Of a DNA stretch of 64,000 nt, positions 56,784-64,000 are shown one piece after another (position 1 is the first letter of the stretch; each line of letters starts with the position of its first letter). The notes beneath the pieces were generated by a model, which ran no database searches, was not told the origin of the DNA, and worked only from the letters and a program-made list of their open reading frames with translations. Position numbers and translations under genes: made by a program. Source of the DNA: Streptomyces calvus (lineage in GTDB: Bacteria; Actinomycetota; Actinomycetes; Streptomycetales; Streptomycetaceae); the NCBI RefSeq assembly GCF_006782915.1, contig NZ_VCNP01000009.1, positions 124,001 through 188,000 of the forward strand, written 5' to 3'.

Positions 56784-57563
56784 GTGGCCCTGAACAACAC
56801 GTACGACGCGAGGCCCGTACAGCAGGAGACCGCCGTGGGAGCGGGCGTGCAGATCCTGTTGCTCGCGCTGCTCGGCACGGCGATCGGCATGGGCCCGGCC
56901 GGCTGGCTGACCGGGCTGGCGTTCGCGATCGCCACCTGGGCGGTGCTCTCCCGGGCCCTGCACCGGTCCCGGCTGCGTTCCTTCGGTGCCGCGAACCGGG
57001 TCACCCTCGGCCGCGCCACCCTCGTCGGCGGGGTGACCGCACTGGTCGCCGACTCGTTCCACGGCTCGCCGCCGGTCTCGCTGTTCGTCGGTCTCACCGC
57101 GGTGGCCCTCGTCCTCGACGGCGTGGACGGCAAGGTGGCGCGCAGGACCGGTACGGCGACCCCGCTGGGCGCCCGCTTCGACATGGAGGTGGACGCCTTC
57201 CTGATCCTGGTGCTGAGCGTGTACGTGTCGACGGCGATGGGCCCTTGGGTGCTGCTGATCGGCGGGATGCGGTACGTGTTCGTCGCGGCGGCGCGGGTCT
57301 GGCCCTGGCTGACCGCCCCGCTCCCGCCGAGCACGGCCCGCAAGACGGTGGCCGCGCTGCAGGGGGTGCTGTTGCTGCTGGCCGGCGCGGCCCTGCTGCC
57401 GCACACGGTCAACGTCGGGGTGGTGCTGCTGGCGTTGGCGCTGCTGGTGTGGTCGTTCGGCCGGGACGTGCTGTGGCTGTGCCGGGCGTCGCGGGCGACG
57501 GCGGTCCCGGCGGGACGTCAGGCGCAGGAAGAGCGGGAGCGGCGGGAGTTGGTCGCCGGGTGA
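56784..57563 (+). CDS. CDP-alcohol phosphatidyltransferase family protein
   Basis: A 259-residue membrane enzyme. The family motif D-G-x2-A-R-x8-G-x3-D-x3-D is exact: D115-G116, A119-R120, G129, D133 and D137, preceded by D112 ([29 protein letters not shown], residues 111-137). Several helices precede and follow it. Members swap CMP of a CDP-activated alcohol or lipid for another alcohol. Position within the GTP-derived cluster suggests that the product is attached to a phospholipid or polyol phosphate (inference). GTG 56784, no overlap with neighbours; the 108-bp gap upstream is the divergent promoter. Confidence 0.9.
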   Translation: MALNNTYDARPVQQETAVGAGVQILLLALLGTAIGMGPAGWLTGLAFAIATWAVLSRALHRSRLRSFGAANRVTLGRATLVGGVTALVADSFHGSPPVSLFVGLTAVALVLDGVDGKVARRTGTATPLGARFDMEVDAFLILVLSVYVSTAMGPWVLLIGGMRYVFVAAARVWPWLTAPLPPSTARKTVAALQGVLLLLAGAALLPHTVNVGVVLLALALLVWSFGRDVLWLCRASRATAVPAGRQAQEERERRELVAG

Positions 57564-57622
57564 GAAGGGGCCGCCCGGCGGCGGGGGCGTGTCCCGTCGG
57601 CCGGGTGGGCGGAGGACTGCTG

Positions 57623-58852
57623 TCACGGCCTGCGCGGCAGCAGTGCTGCCGTCGCCGCGGTCACCGCTGCCAGGACGAGCCACGGCGCCGCCGGCGGGAG
57701 TCCTGCCTCCAGCAGGCTGCCGGTGGCAGAGCTGCCGAGCAGCACGATCAGGCCGGACACCGACGACAACGCGCCGGTGTAGAGGCCCAGTCGGCCCTCC
57801 TCGGCGAGGTCGGGGACCCAGGCGCGGGCCACGGGCACGACGAGCATCTGGCCGAGGGTGAGCAGCACGACGAAGCAAGCCGCCGGCGCCAGCCCGGCCG
57901 TCCCCGTCCACCCGGCGGGACGCGCCACCGCCACCACCGCGAACCCGGCCGCCACGATCAGCAGTCCCGCCGCCATGGAGCGGCGCATCGCCAGTCGCTT
58001 CCCGGCCCAGCGGGTGACGGGCAGTTGGGCGGTCACCACCAGCAGCGAGGACAGTGCGAACAGCCAGGCCAGCGCCGTCTGGGAGCCGGTCGCGCGCTCC
58101 ACCTCCGCCGGCAGGGCGAGGTACAGCTGGTTGTAGGCGAGCAGTTGGGCGCCGTAGGCGCAGCACAGCGCCAGGAAGGGCCGGTTGCGCAGCAGCAGCC
58201 GCAGCCCGCCCCGGGCCCGTGTCCGGTCGCGGCCCGGTATGCGCTGCGGCAGCAGCCGGGCGTGGCCGGCCAGCACCAGCACGAAGATCCCGGCGCCCAC
58301 CAGGCAGGCGGTGCGGAAGTCCACCGCCAGCAGCAGCGCCCCCAGCAGCGGCCCGACGAACGCCCCCGCCTGCCCCGCCACGGTGAACAGCGCCAGGACC
58401 CGCGTCCGCGGTCCTCCGCCCGTCTCCTCCCACACCACCGCCTGCCGGGCCACCTCCGACTCGACGGCCGGTGAGAACAGCGCCGCGGCGAACCCGATCA
58501 TCAGTACCGCGCAGACCACCGACCAGGTCCGCTCCGCGTACCCCAGCCACACGAACCCGGCGATCCGCAGCGCACACCCGGCCAGCACCACCGGCCGGAT
58601 GCCGTACCGGTCGGCCAGCGCCCCGCCCACCACGAACAGCCCCTGCTGACTGAACGTCCTGAGTCCCAGTACCAGCCCCACCAGCCAGCCCGCCATGCCG
58701 ATGGCCCCGCCCAGGTGTGCGGACAGGAACGGCAGTACGGCGTAGAACCCTACGTTGAAGGCGAGTTGGGTGAGGATCAGCAGCCGCAGCAGGGGCGAGA
58801 GCCGCGGGCGGCGGCGGGACATCCTGCCGGATCCCGTGGACAGCGCGGTCAC
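57623..58852 (-). CDS. MFS transporter, drug/metabolite efflux type
   Basis: A 409-residue membrane protein with twelve helices. The first loop motif is [17 protein letters not shown], helix 4-5 has [12 protein letters not shown], and helix 5 holds [21 protein letters not shown], similar to motif C of 12-helix exporters. GTG 58852 overlaps the ABC permease stop by four bases (ATG at 58822 is an alternative), placing the exporter in the operon GNAT - binding protein - fused permease - MFS. An importer plus an exporter in one operon is the plan of metallophore systems, but no metallophore synthase is seen. Confidence 0.9.
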   Translation of the reverse strand: MTALSTGSGRMSRRRPRLSPLLRLLILTQLAFNVGFYAVLPFLSAHLGGAIGMAGWLVGLVLGLRTFSQQGLFVVGGALADRYGIRPVVLAGCALRIAGFVWLGYAERTWSVVCAVLMIGFAAALFSPAVESEVARQAVVWEETGGGPRTRVLALFTVAGQAGAFVGPLLGALLLAVDFRTACLVGAGIFVLVLAGHARLLPQRIPGRDRTRARGGLRLLLRNRPFLALCCAYGAQLLAYNQLYLALPAEVERATGSQTALAWLFALSSLLVVTAQLPVTRWAGKRLAMRRSMAAGLLIVAAGFAVVAVARPAGWTGTAGLAPAACFVVLLTLGQMLVVPVARAWVPDLAEEGRLGLYTGALSSVSGLIVLLGSSATGSLLEAGLPPAAPWLVLAAVTAATAALLPRRP

Positions 58853-60648
58853 CTCGTCTCCGCCAGTTCCTTGGCGGGCGCGGCGGGAGGCGCGACGGGC
58901 GGCGCCTCGGACCCGTGGTTCCTGCGCTGTCGTCCCGGCCGTCGCACGCCGCCCGCCGCGGTCACCGCCAGCGCGCCGAGCAGGGCGAGGACGGCCGCCG
59001 GGGCGAGCACGGTCCAGGGTGCGCGTTCGGCGTAGGGCTGGTTCTCGGCGAGCAGCGCGCCCCACTCCGGTGACGGCGGCTGCGCGCCGAGCCCGAGGAA
59101 GCCGAGCGAGGCGAGGGTGAGCGCGATGCCGGGCAGCCTCAGCAGGGCGTGCCGGGTGACGGGCGGCAGTACGGCCGGCAGCAGGTGGCGGCGCAGGAGG
59201 TGCCGGCGGCTCGCGCCGAGACTCCGGGTGGCCGTGAGGTGCAGGGTGGCGCGTTCCTGCGCCAGCAGTGCGGAGGTGTGGGCGGCGAGCGGCGCCCATG
59301 CCACGGCGGTCACGGCGAGCGCGGGCGTGGTCGTCCCGCTGCCCGCGACGGCGGTGACGAGCAGCGCGGCGAGCGCCGCTGGCACGGCGTTCACGGTGTC
59401 CACGAGCGGCCCGGACAGCCGGGGCAGCAGCCCGAGCAGCACTCCGGCGCACAGGGCCGCCGCGCTGATCGCGAGGGCGAGCAGCAAGGTGTCGAGGGCA
59501 CCGTGCGCGACCCTGGCGAGCAGGTCCCGTCCGAGTGCGTCCGTGCCGAACGGGTGTGCCGGGGACGGTGCCTGGAGCCGCTCACCGGTGTTCAGCGCGA
59601 GCGGGTCACGGGGCAGCCCGAACGCCACGACGGCGGCCAGGACGGCGCCGTGGACGAAGGGTTGCACACTGCGGCGCGACCGGGCCGGCCCGTGCAGCGT
59701 CGGCAGCGCGCCGTCCCGCAGGGCGGGCCCGACGAGCAGCCGGGCGGCGAGTCCGCAGGCGCCCGTGGCGACCGCCCCCAGCAGGACGAGGGCGAGCGTG
59801 CCGGCCTGGAGGACCGGCAGGTCCTGCGCGAGGGCGGCCTGCAGGGTGGTGCGGCCGATCCCCGGAATGTCGAAGATCTGCTCCACGGCGACGGAACCGC
59901 CGGTCAGTCCGACGACGAACAACCCGAGGTTGGGCAGCAGGGCGGGCAGACAACGGCGTACCGCCTGCCGGGCGATCCGCCGGCCGGGCAGGCCCCGTGC
60001 GGCGGCCGCCCGCGCCCACTGCTCACCGAAGGCGCCGGGCAGCAGGTCGTCGAGCAGCCGTCCCAGCACGGCACCGGCCGGCAGACCGAGGGCGAGCGCG
60101 GGCAGCACGGTCCACTGCGGCCCGTACCAGCCGAGAGCCGGCAGCCACCCCAACTGCACCCCTACGACGGTGGCGAGCACGGACCCGACGAGGAACTCGG
60201 GCAGCGCGGCGAGCACCGCGGAACCCGTCCCGCCGGCGCGCCGTCCCTTGAGCCGTCGCCGCGCCCCGAGGTGGAGCGTGCGGGCGCAGACGGCCGCGGC
60301 GACGACGGCGGCGACGAGCAGCGCCACCGCCATCAGCAGCAGTGAGGCGCCCAGGGCCCGCAGTACGGCGGGCATCACCTCGCCGCCGGAGATCCAGGAC
60401 CGTCCGGCGTCCCCGTGCGCCAGTCCGCCGAGCCACTGCGCCAGCAGGGCCGACGGGCCGGAGTCGAGGCCCAGTTGGTCGCGGATGTCCGCGAGCACCT
60501 CGGGCGTGGGGTCACGCTCGGGCGACCGGGCCTTGAGCACGGTCAGCGCCGGGTCGGTGTGCGTGAGCCAGGGCAGCAGGCCGATGCCGCAGACGAGGCC
60601 GGCCGCGAGCGCGGTGCGCCACAGGAGTGCGGCCAGGTGTGGTCGCAC
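58849..60648 (-). CDS. fused two-domain ABC permease, DppB-DppC (opine/peptide/nickel type)
   Basis: A 599-residue membrane protein that joins the two permeases of a peptide/nickel importer in one chain. Residues 1-310 resemble DppB ([71 protein letters not shown]). Residues 320-580 resemble DppC ([50 protein letters not shown]). The C-terminal tail is Ala/Pro-rich. GTG 60648 lies 3 bp after the binding-protein stop. No ATPase gene follows, so the energising subunits must come from elsewhere. Confidence 0.92.
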   Translation of the reverse strand: MRPHLAALLWRTALAAGLVCGIGLLPWLTHTDPALTVLKARSPERDPTPEVLADIRDQLGLDSGPSALLAQWLGGLAHGDAGRSWISGGEVMPAVLRALGASLLLMAVALLVAAVVAAAVCARTLHLGARRRLKGRRAGGTGSAVLAALPEFLVGSVLATVVGVQLGWLPALGWYGPQWTVLPALALGLPAGAVLGRLLDDLLPGAFGEQWARAAAARGLPGRRIARQAVRRCLPALLPNLGLFVVGLTGGSVAVEQIFDIPGIGRTTLQAALAQDLPVLQAGTLALVLLGAVATGACGLAARLLVGPALRDGALPTLHGPARSRRSVQPFVHGAVLAAVVAFGLPRDPLALNTGERLQAPSPAHPFGTDALGRDLLARVAHGALDTLLLALAISAAALCAGVLLGLLPRLSGPLVDTVNAVPAALAALLVTAVAGSGTTTPALAVTAVAWAPLAAHTSALLAQERATLHLTATRSLGASRRHLLRRHLLPAVLPPVTRHALLRLPGIALTLASLGFLGLGAQPPSPEWGALLAENQPYAERAPWTVLAPAAVLALLGALAVTAAGGVRRPGRQRRNHGSEAPPVAPPAAPAKELAETR

Positions 60649-60651
60649 GGG

Positions 60652-62160
60652 TCAGCGCCGCGTTCCCGTACCGACGAGGGCGCGCTCGTAGGGGTCGAGC
60701 ACGACGCCCCGCACCGTGGTGCCGACGCCGGTGATGATCCGCTGGTGCACCAGCGGCACCACGGCGTCGGTGCCGAGTATCTCGGCCTCCGCGGCCATGG
60801 CCGCGTCCTGCCGCTCCCCGGGGTCGGCGGTCCGCTGGGCGGCGGCGACGGCCCGGTCGACGTCCTTGTCGCAGAGCTGGGCGATGTTGTAGCCGCCGTC
60901 GCAGGTGTAGTCGCCGGCGAGGACGGCGACGGGGTCACCGGTGTCGACGAGGGTGTTCCGGGCGAGGACGAACGCGTCGAACTTCCCTTCCAGCGCGTCG
61001 CTCTCCAGCCGCGAGTACTCCCGCACCTCGAGCTGGACCGCGAATCCGGCCTTCTCCAGCTGCTGCTTCAGCACCTGGGCCACTTCGGGAAGTTCGGGCC
61101 GGTTGTCGTACGTGGCCAGGGTGATCGGGGTGTCCTTGGCGCGCTCGGCCTGCGCCCGGCCGGCCGGTTTGCGGCGCTTGCCGTCGGCCCAGGTCACGGC
61201 GGGCCCGTAGACACCGGCGCCCGGGTCGGCGTACCCCTCGTACACGCCGTCGGCGAGCGCGGAGGTGTCGACGGCCGCGCGGGCTGCGGCGCGCAGGCCC
61301 GGGTCCTTGAAGGGTCCGGAGGAGGAGTTGAGCAGCAGGGCGGTGGTGCGGGTGGTGGCGGTGTCGCGCCGGGTGTCCTCGTCGAGGGTGGCCGCCTGGG
61401 CGACGGGGACGGCTTCGGCGATGTCGACCTCGCCGGTGCGCAGGGCGTTGGCGCGGGCGGTGCCGTCGGCGACGAACCGGGCGTCGATGCCGGAGGCCTG
61501 GGCGCGTCCGCCCCAGTAGGCGTCGAAGCGGTCGAGCGTGGCGGACGCGGCGCCGTCGACCTCGGTGAGTTCGAAGGGGCCGGTGGCGGTGCCGACGGGA
61601 TCGACACGGCCTCCGTCGCCGCCCGTGCCGTACGCCTTGCCGGAGAACACGGCGAGGGCGGGGCTGGACAGGCGCAGCGGAAGGATGGGATCGGGCTCGG
61701 CGGTGCGGACCCTCACGGCCTGCCCGCCGTCGGCCTCGGCGGTCAGCGTGACGCCGGAGAGGGCGGCGGGAGCGGGTTCGGCGCGGGTGGCGCGGGTGAG
61801 CGCGTTGACGACGGCGGACGGGGTGACGTCCGTACCGTCCTGGAACTCGGCGTCCCGGAGCGTGAACACCCAGGTCTTCTCGTCGACCTGCCGCCAGGAT
61901 GCGGCGAGGGCGGGTGCGGCGGCACCGTTGGCGTCCATGGTGGTCAGGCCCTCGGCGACGCCGAGGCGGCTGAGGAGGGTGGCGTCGGCGCCGTAGGGCG
62001 AGAGCCGCTCGGCGGGCGGGAAGGCGAGCGCGACCCGCAGCCGCGACCCGTTCCCGCCGTTACCGTCGTCCTGCGCTTCGCCGCCTTGTGAGGCGAAGCA
62101 GCCGGCCAGCAGCGGAGTGAGCGCGAGGGCGGCGAACAGCCGGGAGCGAAGCGGGCGCAC
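60652..62160 (-). CDS. peptide/nickel-type ABC substrate-binding lipoprotein (SBP family 5)
   Basis: A 502-residue family-5 binding protein. The signal peptide MRPLRSRLFAALALTPLLAGC ends in the lipobox LAGC (C21). The family signature region is DEKTWVFTLRDAEFQDGTDVTPSAVVNAL near residues 93-122. EEGL-type AEGLTTMDANG and FDAFVLARNTLVDTGDPVAVL follow. It binds an oligopeptide, opine or metal chelate for the fused permease. GTG 62160. The short 3-bp distance to the GNAT stop and to the permease gene indicates one transcript. Confidence 0.93.
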   Translation of the reverse strand: MRPLRSRLFAALALTPLLAGCFASQGGEAQDDGNGGNGSRLRVALAFPPAERLSPYGADATLLSRLGVAEGLTTMDANGAAAPALAASWRQVDEKTWVFTLRDAEFQDGTDVTPSAVVNALTRATRAEPAPAALSGVTLTAEADGGQAVRVRTAEPDPILPLRLSSPALAVFSGKAYGTGGDGGRVDPVGTATGPFELTEVDGAASATLDRFDAYWGGRAQASGIDARFVADGTARANALRTGEVDIAEAVPVAQAATLDEDTRRDTATTRTTALLLNSSSGPFKDPGLRAAARAAVDTSALADGVYEGYADPGAGVYGPAVTWADGKRRKPAGRAQAERAKDTPITLATYDNRPELPEVAQVLKQQLEKAGFAVQLEVREYSRLESDALEGKFDAFVLARNTLVDTGDPVAVLAGDYTCDGGYNIAQLCDKDVDRAVAAAQRTADPGERQDAAMAAEAEILGTDAVVPLVHQRIITGVGTTVRGVVLDPYERALVGTGTRR

Positions 62161-62163
62161 AGG

Positions 62164-62706
62164 TCACCGTCCCATCGGGATCTCGAAGTGGAGGACGGCA
62201 CTTCCGCCGTCCGTGGTCTCACGTTCGTCGTGCACGAGCTTGCCGAGCGACCGCCAGAAGGCCTCCGCCCCCGGCACGGACGCATCGGTGTGCAGGTACA
62301 CGGACCGGTAACCGCCGTCCGCGGCGGCGAAGTCGAGCAGTTCGCCGACCATCCGCCGGGCCAGGCCCCGACGGCGGTGGTCCGGCCGCACATAGACCCG
62401 CCGCAACTGCGCGGTGTCGCCGGAGGGGTAGCGCTCGGCGAGCGGGCGCGGGTTCGGCGGATGTGCGGGCCCACGGGAGTCGAGGGCGGCGGTGGCGACG
62501 ACTTCGCCGCCGTCCGGGTCGAGTGCGACGAGCAGGGTGTGGCGCGGCGAGGCAAGATAGGCGGCGGCCGGATCGATGATGTCGCCGTGCCAGTGGGGCA
62601 CGTAGCCGGTGCCGAAGTCGCGGTAGACGGTGTCGAGCATCACGGCTCGCGCACGGTCGAGGTCTGCCGGGCCCGCAGCCCTGATGCTGTAGTCACGCAC
62701 TTGCAC
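62164..62706 (-). CDS. GNAT-family N-acetyltransferase
   Basis: A 180-residue GCN5-related acetyltransferase, with the acetyl-CoA pyrophosphate-binding motif LRRVYVRPDHRRRGLARRMVGELLDFA (R/Q-x2-G-x-G/A form, near residues 103-129). The start is uncertain: GTG 62706 fits the fold (VQVRDYSIRAAGPADLDRAR), GTG 62700 is equally good, and an in-frame GTG at 62760 adds 18 basic residues but has no ribosome site. It is the first gene of the importer/exporter operon. Its substrate may be the transported compound. Confidence 0.88.
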   Translation of the reverse strand: MQVRDYSIRAAGPADLDRARAVMLDTVYRDFGTGYVPHWHGDIIDPAAAYLASPRHTLLVALDPDGGEVVATAALDSRGPAHPPNPRPLAERYPSGDTAQLRRVYVRPDHRRRGLARRMVGELLDFAAADGGYRSVYLHTDASVPGAEAFWRSLGKLVHDERETTDGGSAVLHFEIPMGR

Positions 62707-62810
62707 ACCATATGCATTAAGCCTCCGAAGTCGATCACGGGGGTGAGATTCACGAGACACGACGCGGATGATTTGACGCGTCGCCGATCACACCCCTAAA
62801 ACTACCTACA

Positions 62811-62825
62811 TGACATTCATTTTCA
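62811..62825. promoter_or_regulatory. Zur-like 15-bp box
   Basis: TGACATTCATTTTCA is a 7-1-7 inverted repeat. The right arm ATTTTCA is perfect for the Fur/Zur-family consensus TGAAAAT-N-ATTTTCA, and the left arm matches at 5 of 7. It ends 10 bp before the start of the CooC-like gene and lies about 105 bp upstream of the divergent GNAT gene, in the most A/T-rich stretch of the region. Confidence 0.6.
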
Positions 62826-62835
62826 AAAAGGTGGG

Positions 62836-63804
62836 GTGTCGGTGAGGATCGCGTTCGTCGGCAAGGGCGGTAGCGGCAAGACGACCCTGTCGGCCCTCTT
62901 CGCCCGTCACCTGGCGCACTCCGGCGCCCCCGTCCTCGCCGTCGACGGCGACATCAACCAGCACCTGGCGCAGGCCCTCGCGCCCGGCGAGGACGCCCCC
63001 GCCACGCCTCCTCCCCTGGGCCCGGCCCTCCCTGCCGTCAAGGCCCTTCTGAGCGGCACCAATCCCCGCATCACCTCCCCCGATGCCATGATCAAGACGA
63101 CGCCGCCCGGCCGCGGCTCCCGCCTGCTGCGCCTCCTCGGGGACGACGACCTGCACACGCGGCACGTCACCCGGGTCGGCGGGGTCCCGCTGATGGTCAC
63201 GGGCGAGTTCGACGAGAGCGATCTGGGCGTCGCCTGCTACCACTCCAAGCTCGGAGCGGTGGAGCTGTACCTCGGCCACCTCGTCGACGGCCCCGGCGAG
63301 TACGTCGTGGTGGACATGACCGCCGGCGCGGACGCCTTCGCCTCCGGCCTGTTCACCCGTTTCGACATGACGTTCCTGGTCGCCGAACCGACCCGCAAGG
63401 GCGTCTCGGTCTACCGCCAGTACCGCGAGCACGCCGAGCAGTTCGGCATCCGTGTCGCGGTCGTCGGCAACAAGGTGACCGGCGAGGACGACCTGCTCTT
63501 CCTCAAGGAGCAGGTGGGCGACGACCTGCTGACCCACCTGGTGCAGTCGGACTGGGTACGCGCTGCGGAGCAGGGCCGGGCCGAGACGCGCGTGCCGGAC
63601 GCTTTGGAGCCGCAGAACCGGCACGCGCTGAACGTGCTGCGCGAGACGGTCGACGCACAGCACCGCGACTGGGCCCGCCTGCACCGCCACGCCGTCGAGT
63701 TCCACCTCCGCAATGCCCGCGCCTGGGCGGACGAGCGCACGGGTGAGGACCTGGCGGCCCAGGTGGACCCCCATTTCGTACCGGGCCCTGCGGCCCTGTC
63801 CTGA
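62836..63804 (+). CDS. CooC/MinD-type P-loop ATPase, possible metal-insertion protein
   Basis: A 322-residue SIMIBI ATPase. The deviant Walker A IAFVGKGGSGKTTLSALFA with the signature lysine is at residues 5-23, switch I is VLAVDGDINQHLAQAL, and Walker B is YVVVDMTAGADAFASGLF. CooC-type proteins insert nickel into CO dehydrogenase; related proteins serve other metals. No CO dehydrogenase is nearby, and a Zur-like box directly upstream points to zinc-dependent expression (inference). GTG 62836 and GTG 62842 are both possible, with AAGGTGGG upstream. Confidence 0.88.
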   Translation: MSVRIAFVGKGGSGKTTLSALFARHLAHSGAPVLAVDGDINQHLAQALAPGEDAPATPPPLGPALPAVKALLSGTNPRITSPDAMIKTTPPGRGSRLLRLLGDDDLHTRHVTRVGGVPLMVTGEFDESDLGVACYHSKLGAVELYLGHLVDGPGEYVVVDMTAGADAFASGLFTRFDMTFLVAEPTRKGVSVYRQYREHAEQFGIRVAVVGNKVTGEDDLLFLKEQVGDDLLTHLVQSDWVRAAEQGRAETRVPDALEPQNRHALNVLRETVDAQHRDWARLHRHAVEFHLRNARAWADERTGEDLAAQVDPHFVPGPAALS

Positions 63805-63846
63805 GCCGGCCCCGGGACGTCAGAAACCGCCGAAGTGCTCCACCGG

Positions 63847-64000
63847 TTACTCGACACCCGCCGCATCGAGCAGCCGGACCACGTCCTTGCGTCCGTATCC
63901 GAGCAGCCGGGCCCGGTGGGCGGCCATCAGCACCAGGTGCGCGACGATCTCCGCCGCGTACCCGTCCTTGCTGTCGGCGTCGAACCATTCATCGGGCTTC
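63847..64000 (-). CDS. unknown protein, C-terminal 51 residues only
   Basis: A minus-strand frame open to the window edge ends at TAA 63849-63847. Translated, it reads KPDEWFDADSKDGYAAEIVA then HLVLMAAHRARLLGYGRKDVVRLLDAAGVE. The composition and third-base G/C fit a real gene, and it looks helical. It is convergent with the CooC-like gene, 42 bp away. The TAA stop is unusual here. I do not recognise the family. Confidence 0.6.
   Translation of the reverse strand, partial: KPDEWFDADSKDGYAAEIVAHLVLMAAHRARLLGYGRKDVVRLLDAAGVE

Noticed and set aside
62701..62717. TTGCAC-ACCAT-ATGCAT as a nickel-regulator (Nur) box upstream of the GNAT gene.
   Set aside because: Right half matches at 4 of 6 positions only, and the element overlaps the likely start codon.

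Overview
The window looks like a piece of a Streptomyces chromosome. Evidence: very high G+C with third-position G/C in nearly every gene, many GTG starts, dense 4-base ATGA/GTGA stop-start overlaps, several secreted glycan hydrolases, and a pentose-phosphate operon of the order tkt-tal-zwf-opcA-pgi-gnd. From memory, the order of the core genes resembles the SCO6640-SCO6673 part of the S. coelicolor chromosome, with catabolic islands added. No tRNA, rRNA, CRISPR array, prophage or insertion sequence was recognised.

Layout. 1-2613: end of a sulfonate/taurine-type ABC importer plus a TauD-like dioxygenase. 2701-10891: a carbohydrate locus on the minus strand, with a MalR-like LacI repressor, binding lipoprotein, two permeases, a GH13 alpha-glucosidase and a secreted beta-helix glucanase (probably alpha-1,3-glucan). 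10950-16336: a six-gene hydroxyproline catabolic operon ending in its own GntR regulator. 16401-18899: an MmyB-like protein without a DNA-binding domain, then an ImmR/ImmA-like pair and a small protein. 19344-20872: a phosphopantetheinyl transferase and a phosphoesterase. 21107-28048: an ATP-grasp ligase, a GH4 glycosidase, a two-component system and an MMPL exporter. 28333-30769: a secreted GH16 beta-glucanase and an AraC regulator. 30926-39908: the pentose-phosphate operon, in which pgi carries an apparent one-base deletion. 40041-45305: a quinate/shikimate utilisation island (3-dehydroshikimate dehydratase, shikimate dehydrogenase, TetR, MHS permease). 45924-50138: a UvrA paralogue, an FMN/F420 split-barrel protein and a beta-lactamase-fold hydrolase. 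50145-57563: a cluster joining an altered GTP cyclohydrolase II, a creatininase-fold amidohydrolase, a metal-site-less PTPS homologue, a glycosyltransferase, a methyltransferase, a flippase-like membrane protein, a dehydrogenase and a CDP-alcohol phosphatidyltransferase. 57623-62706: an MFS exporter, a fused two-domain ABC permease, a binding lipoprotein and a GNAT protein. 62836-64000: a CooC/MinD-like ATPase behind a Zur-like box, and the end of an unknown gene.

How the parts fit. The most interesting system is the 50.1-57.6 kb cluster. Its RibA paralogue has Met at the position of the catalytic Tyr, so it should stop at the formylamino-pyrimidine (FAPy) nucleotide. The divergent creatininase-like enzyme is a natural candidate to process that product. 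The PTPS homologue lacks zinc ligands and all cysteines, and could bind a pterin-like intermediate. The remaining genes suggest glycosylation, methylation and attachment to or passage through a membrane. I infer a GTP-derived, possibly lipid-linked metabolite of unknown structure.

A second theme is short tandem repeats (15, 16, 18, 23, 24, 30 and 31 bp periods) at gene ends, between genes and inside linkers at seven places. Regulatory palindromes are visible for the LacI, TetR, GH16, AraC/tkt and Zur-like loci.
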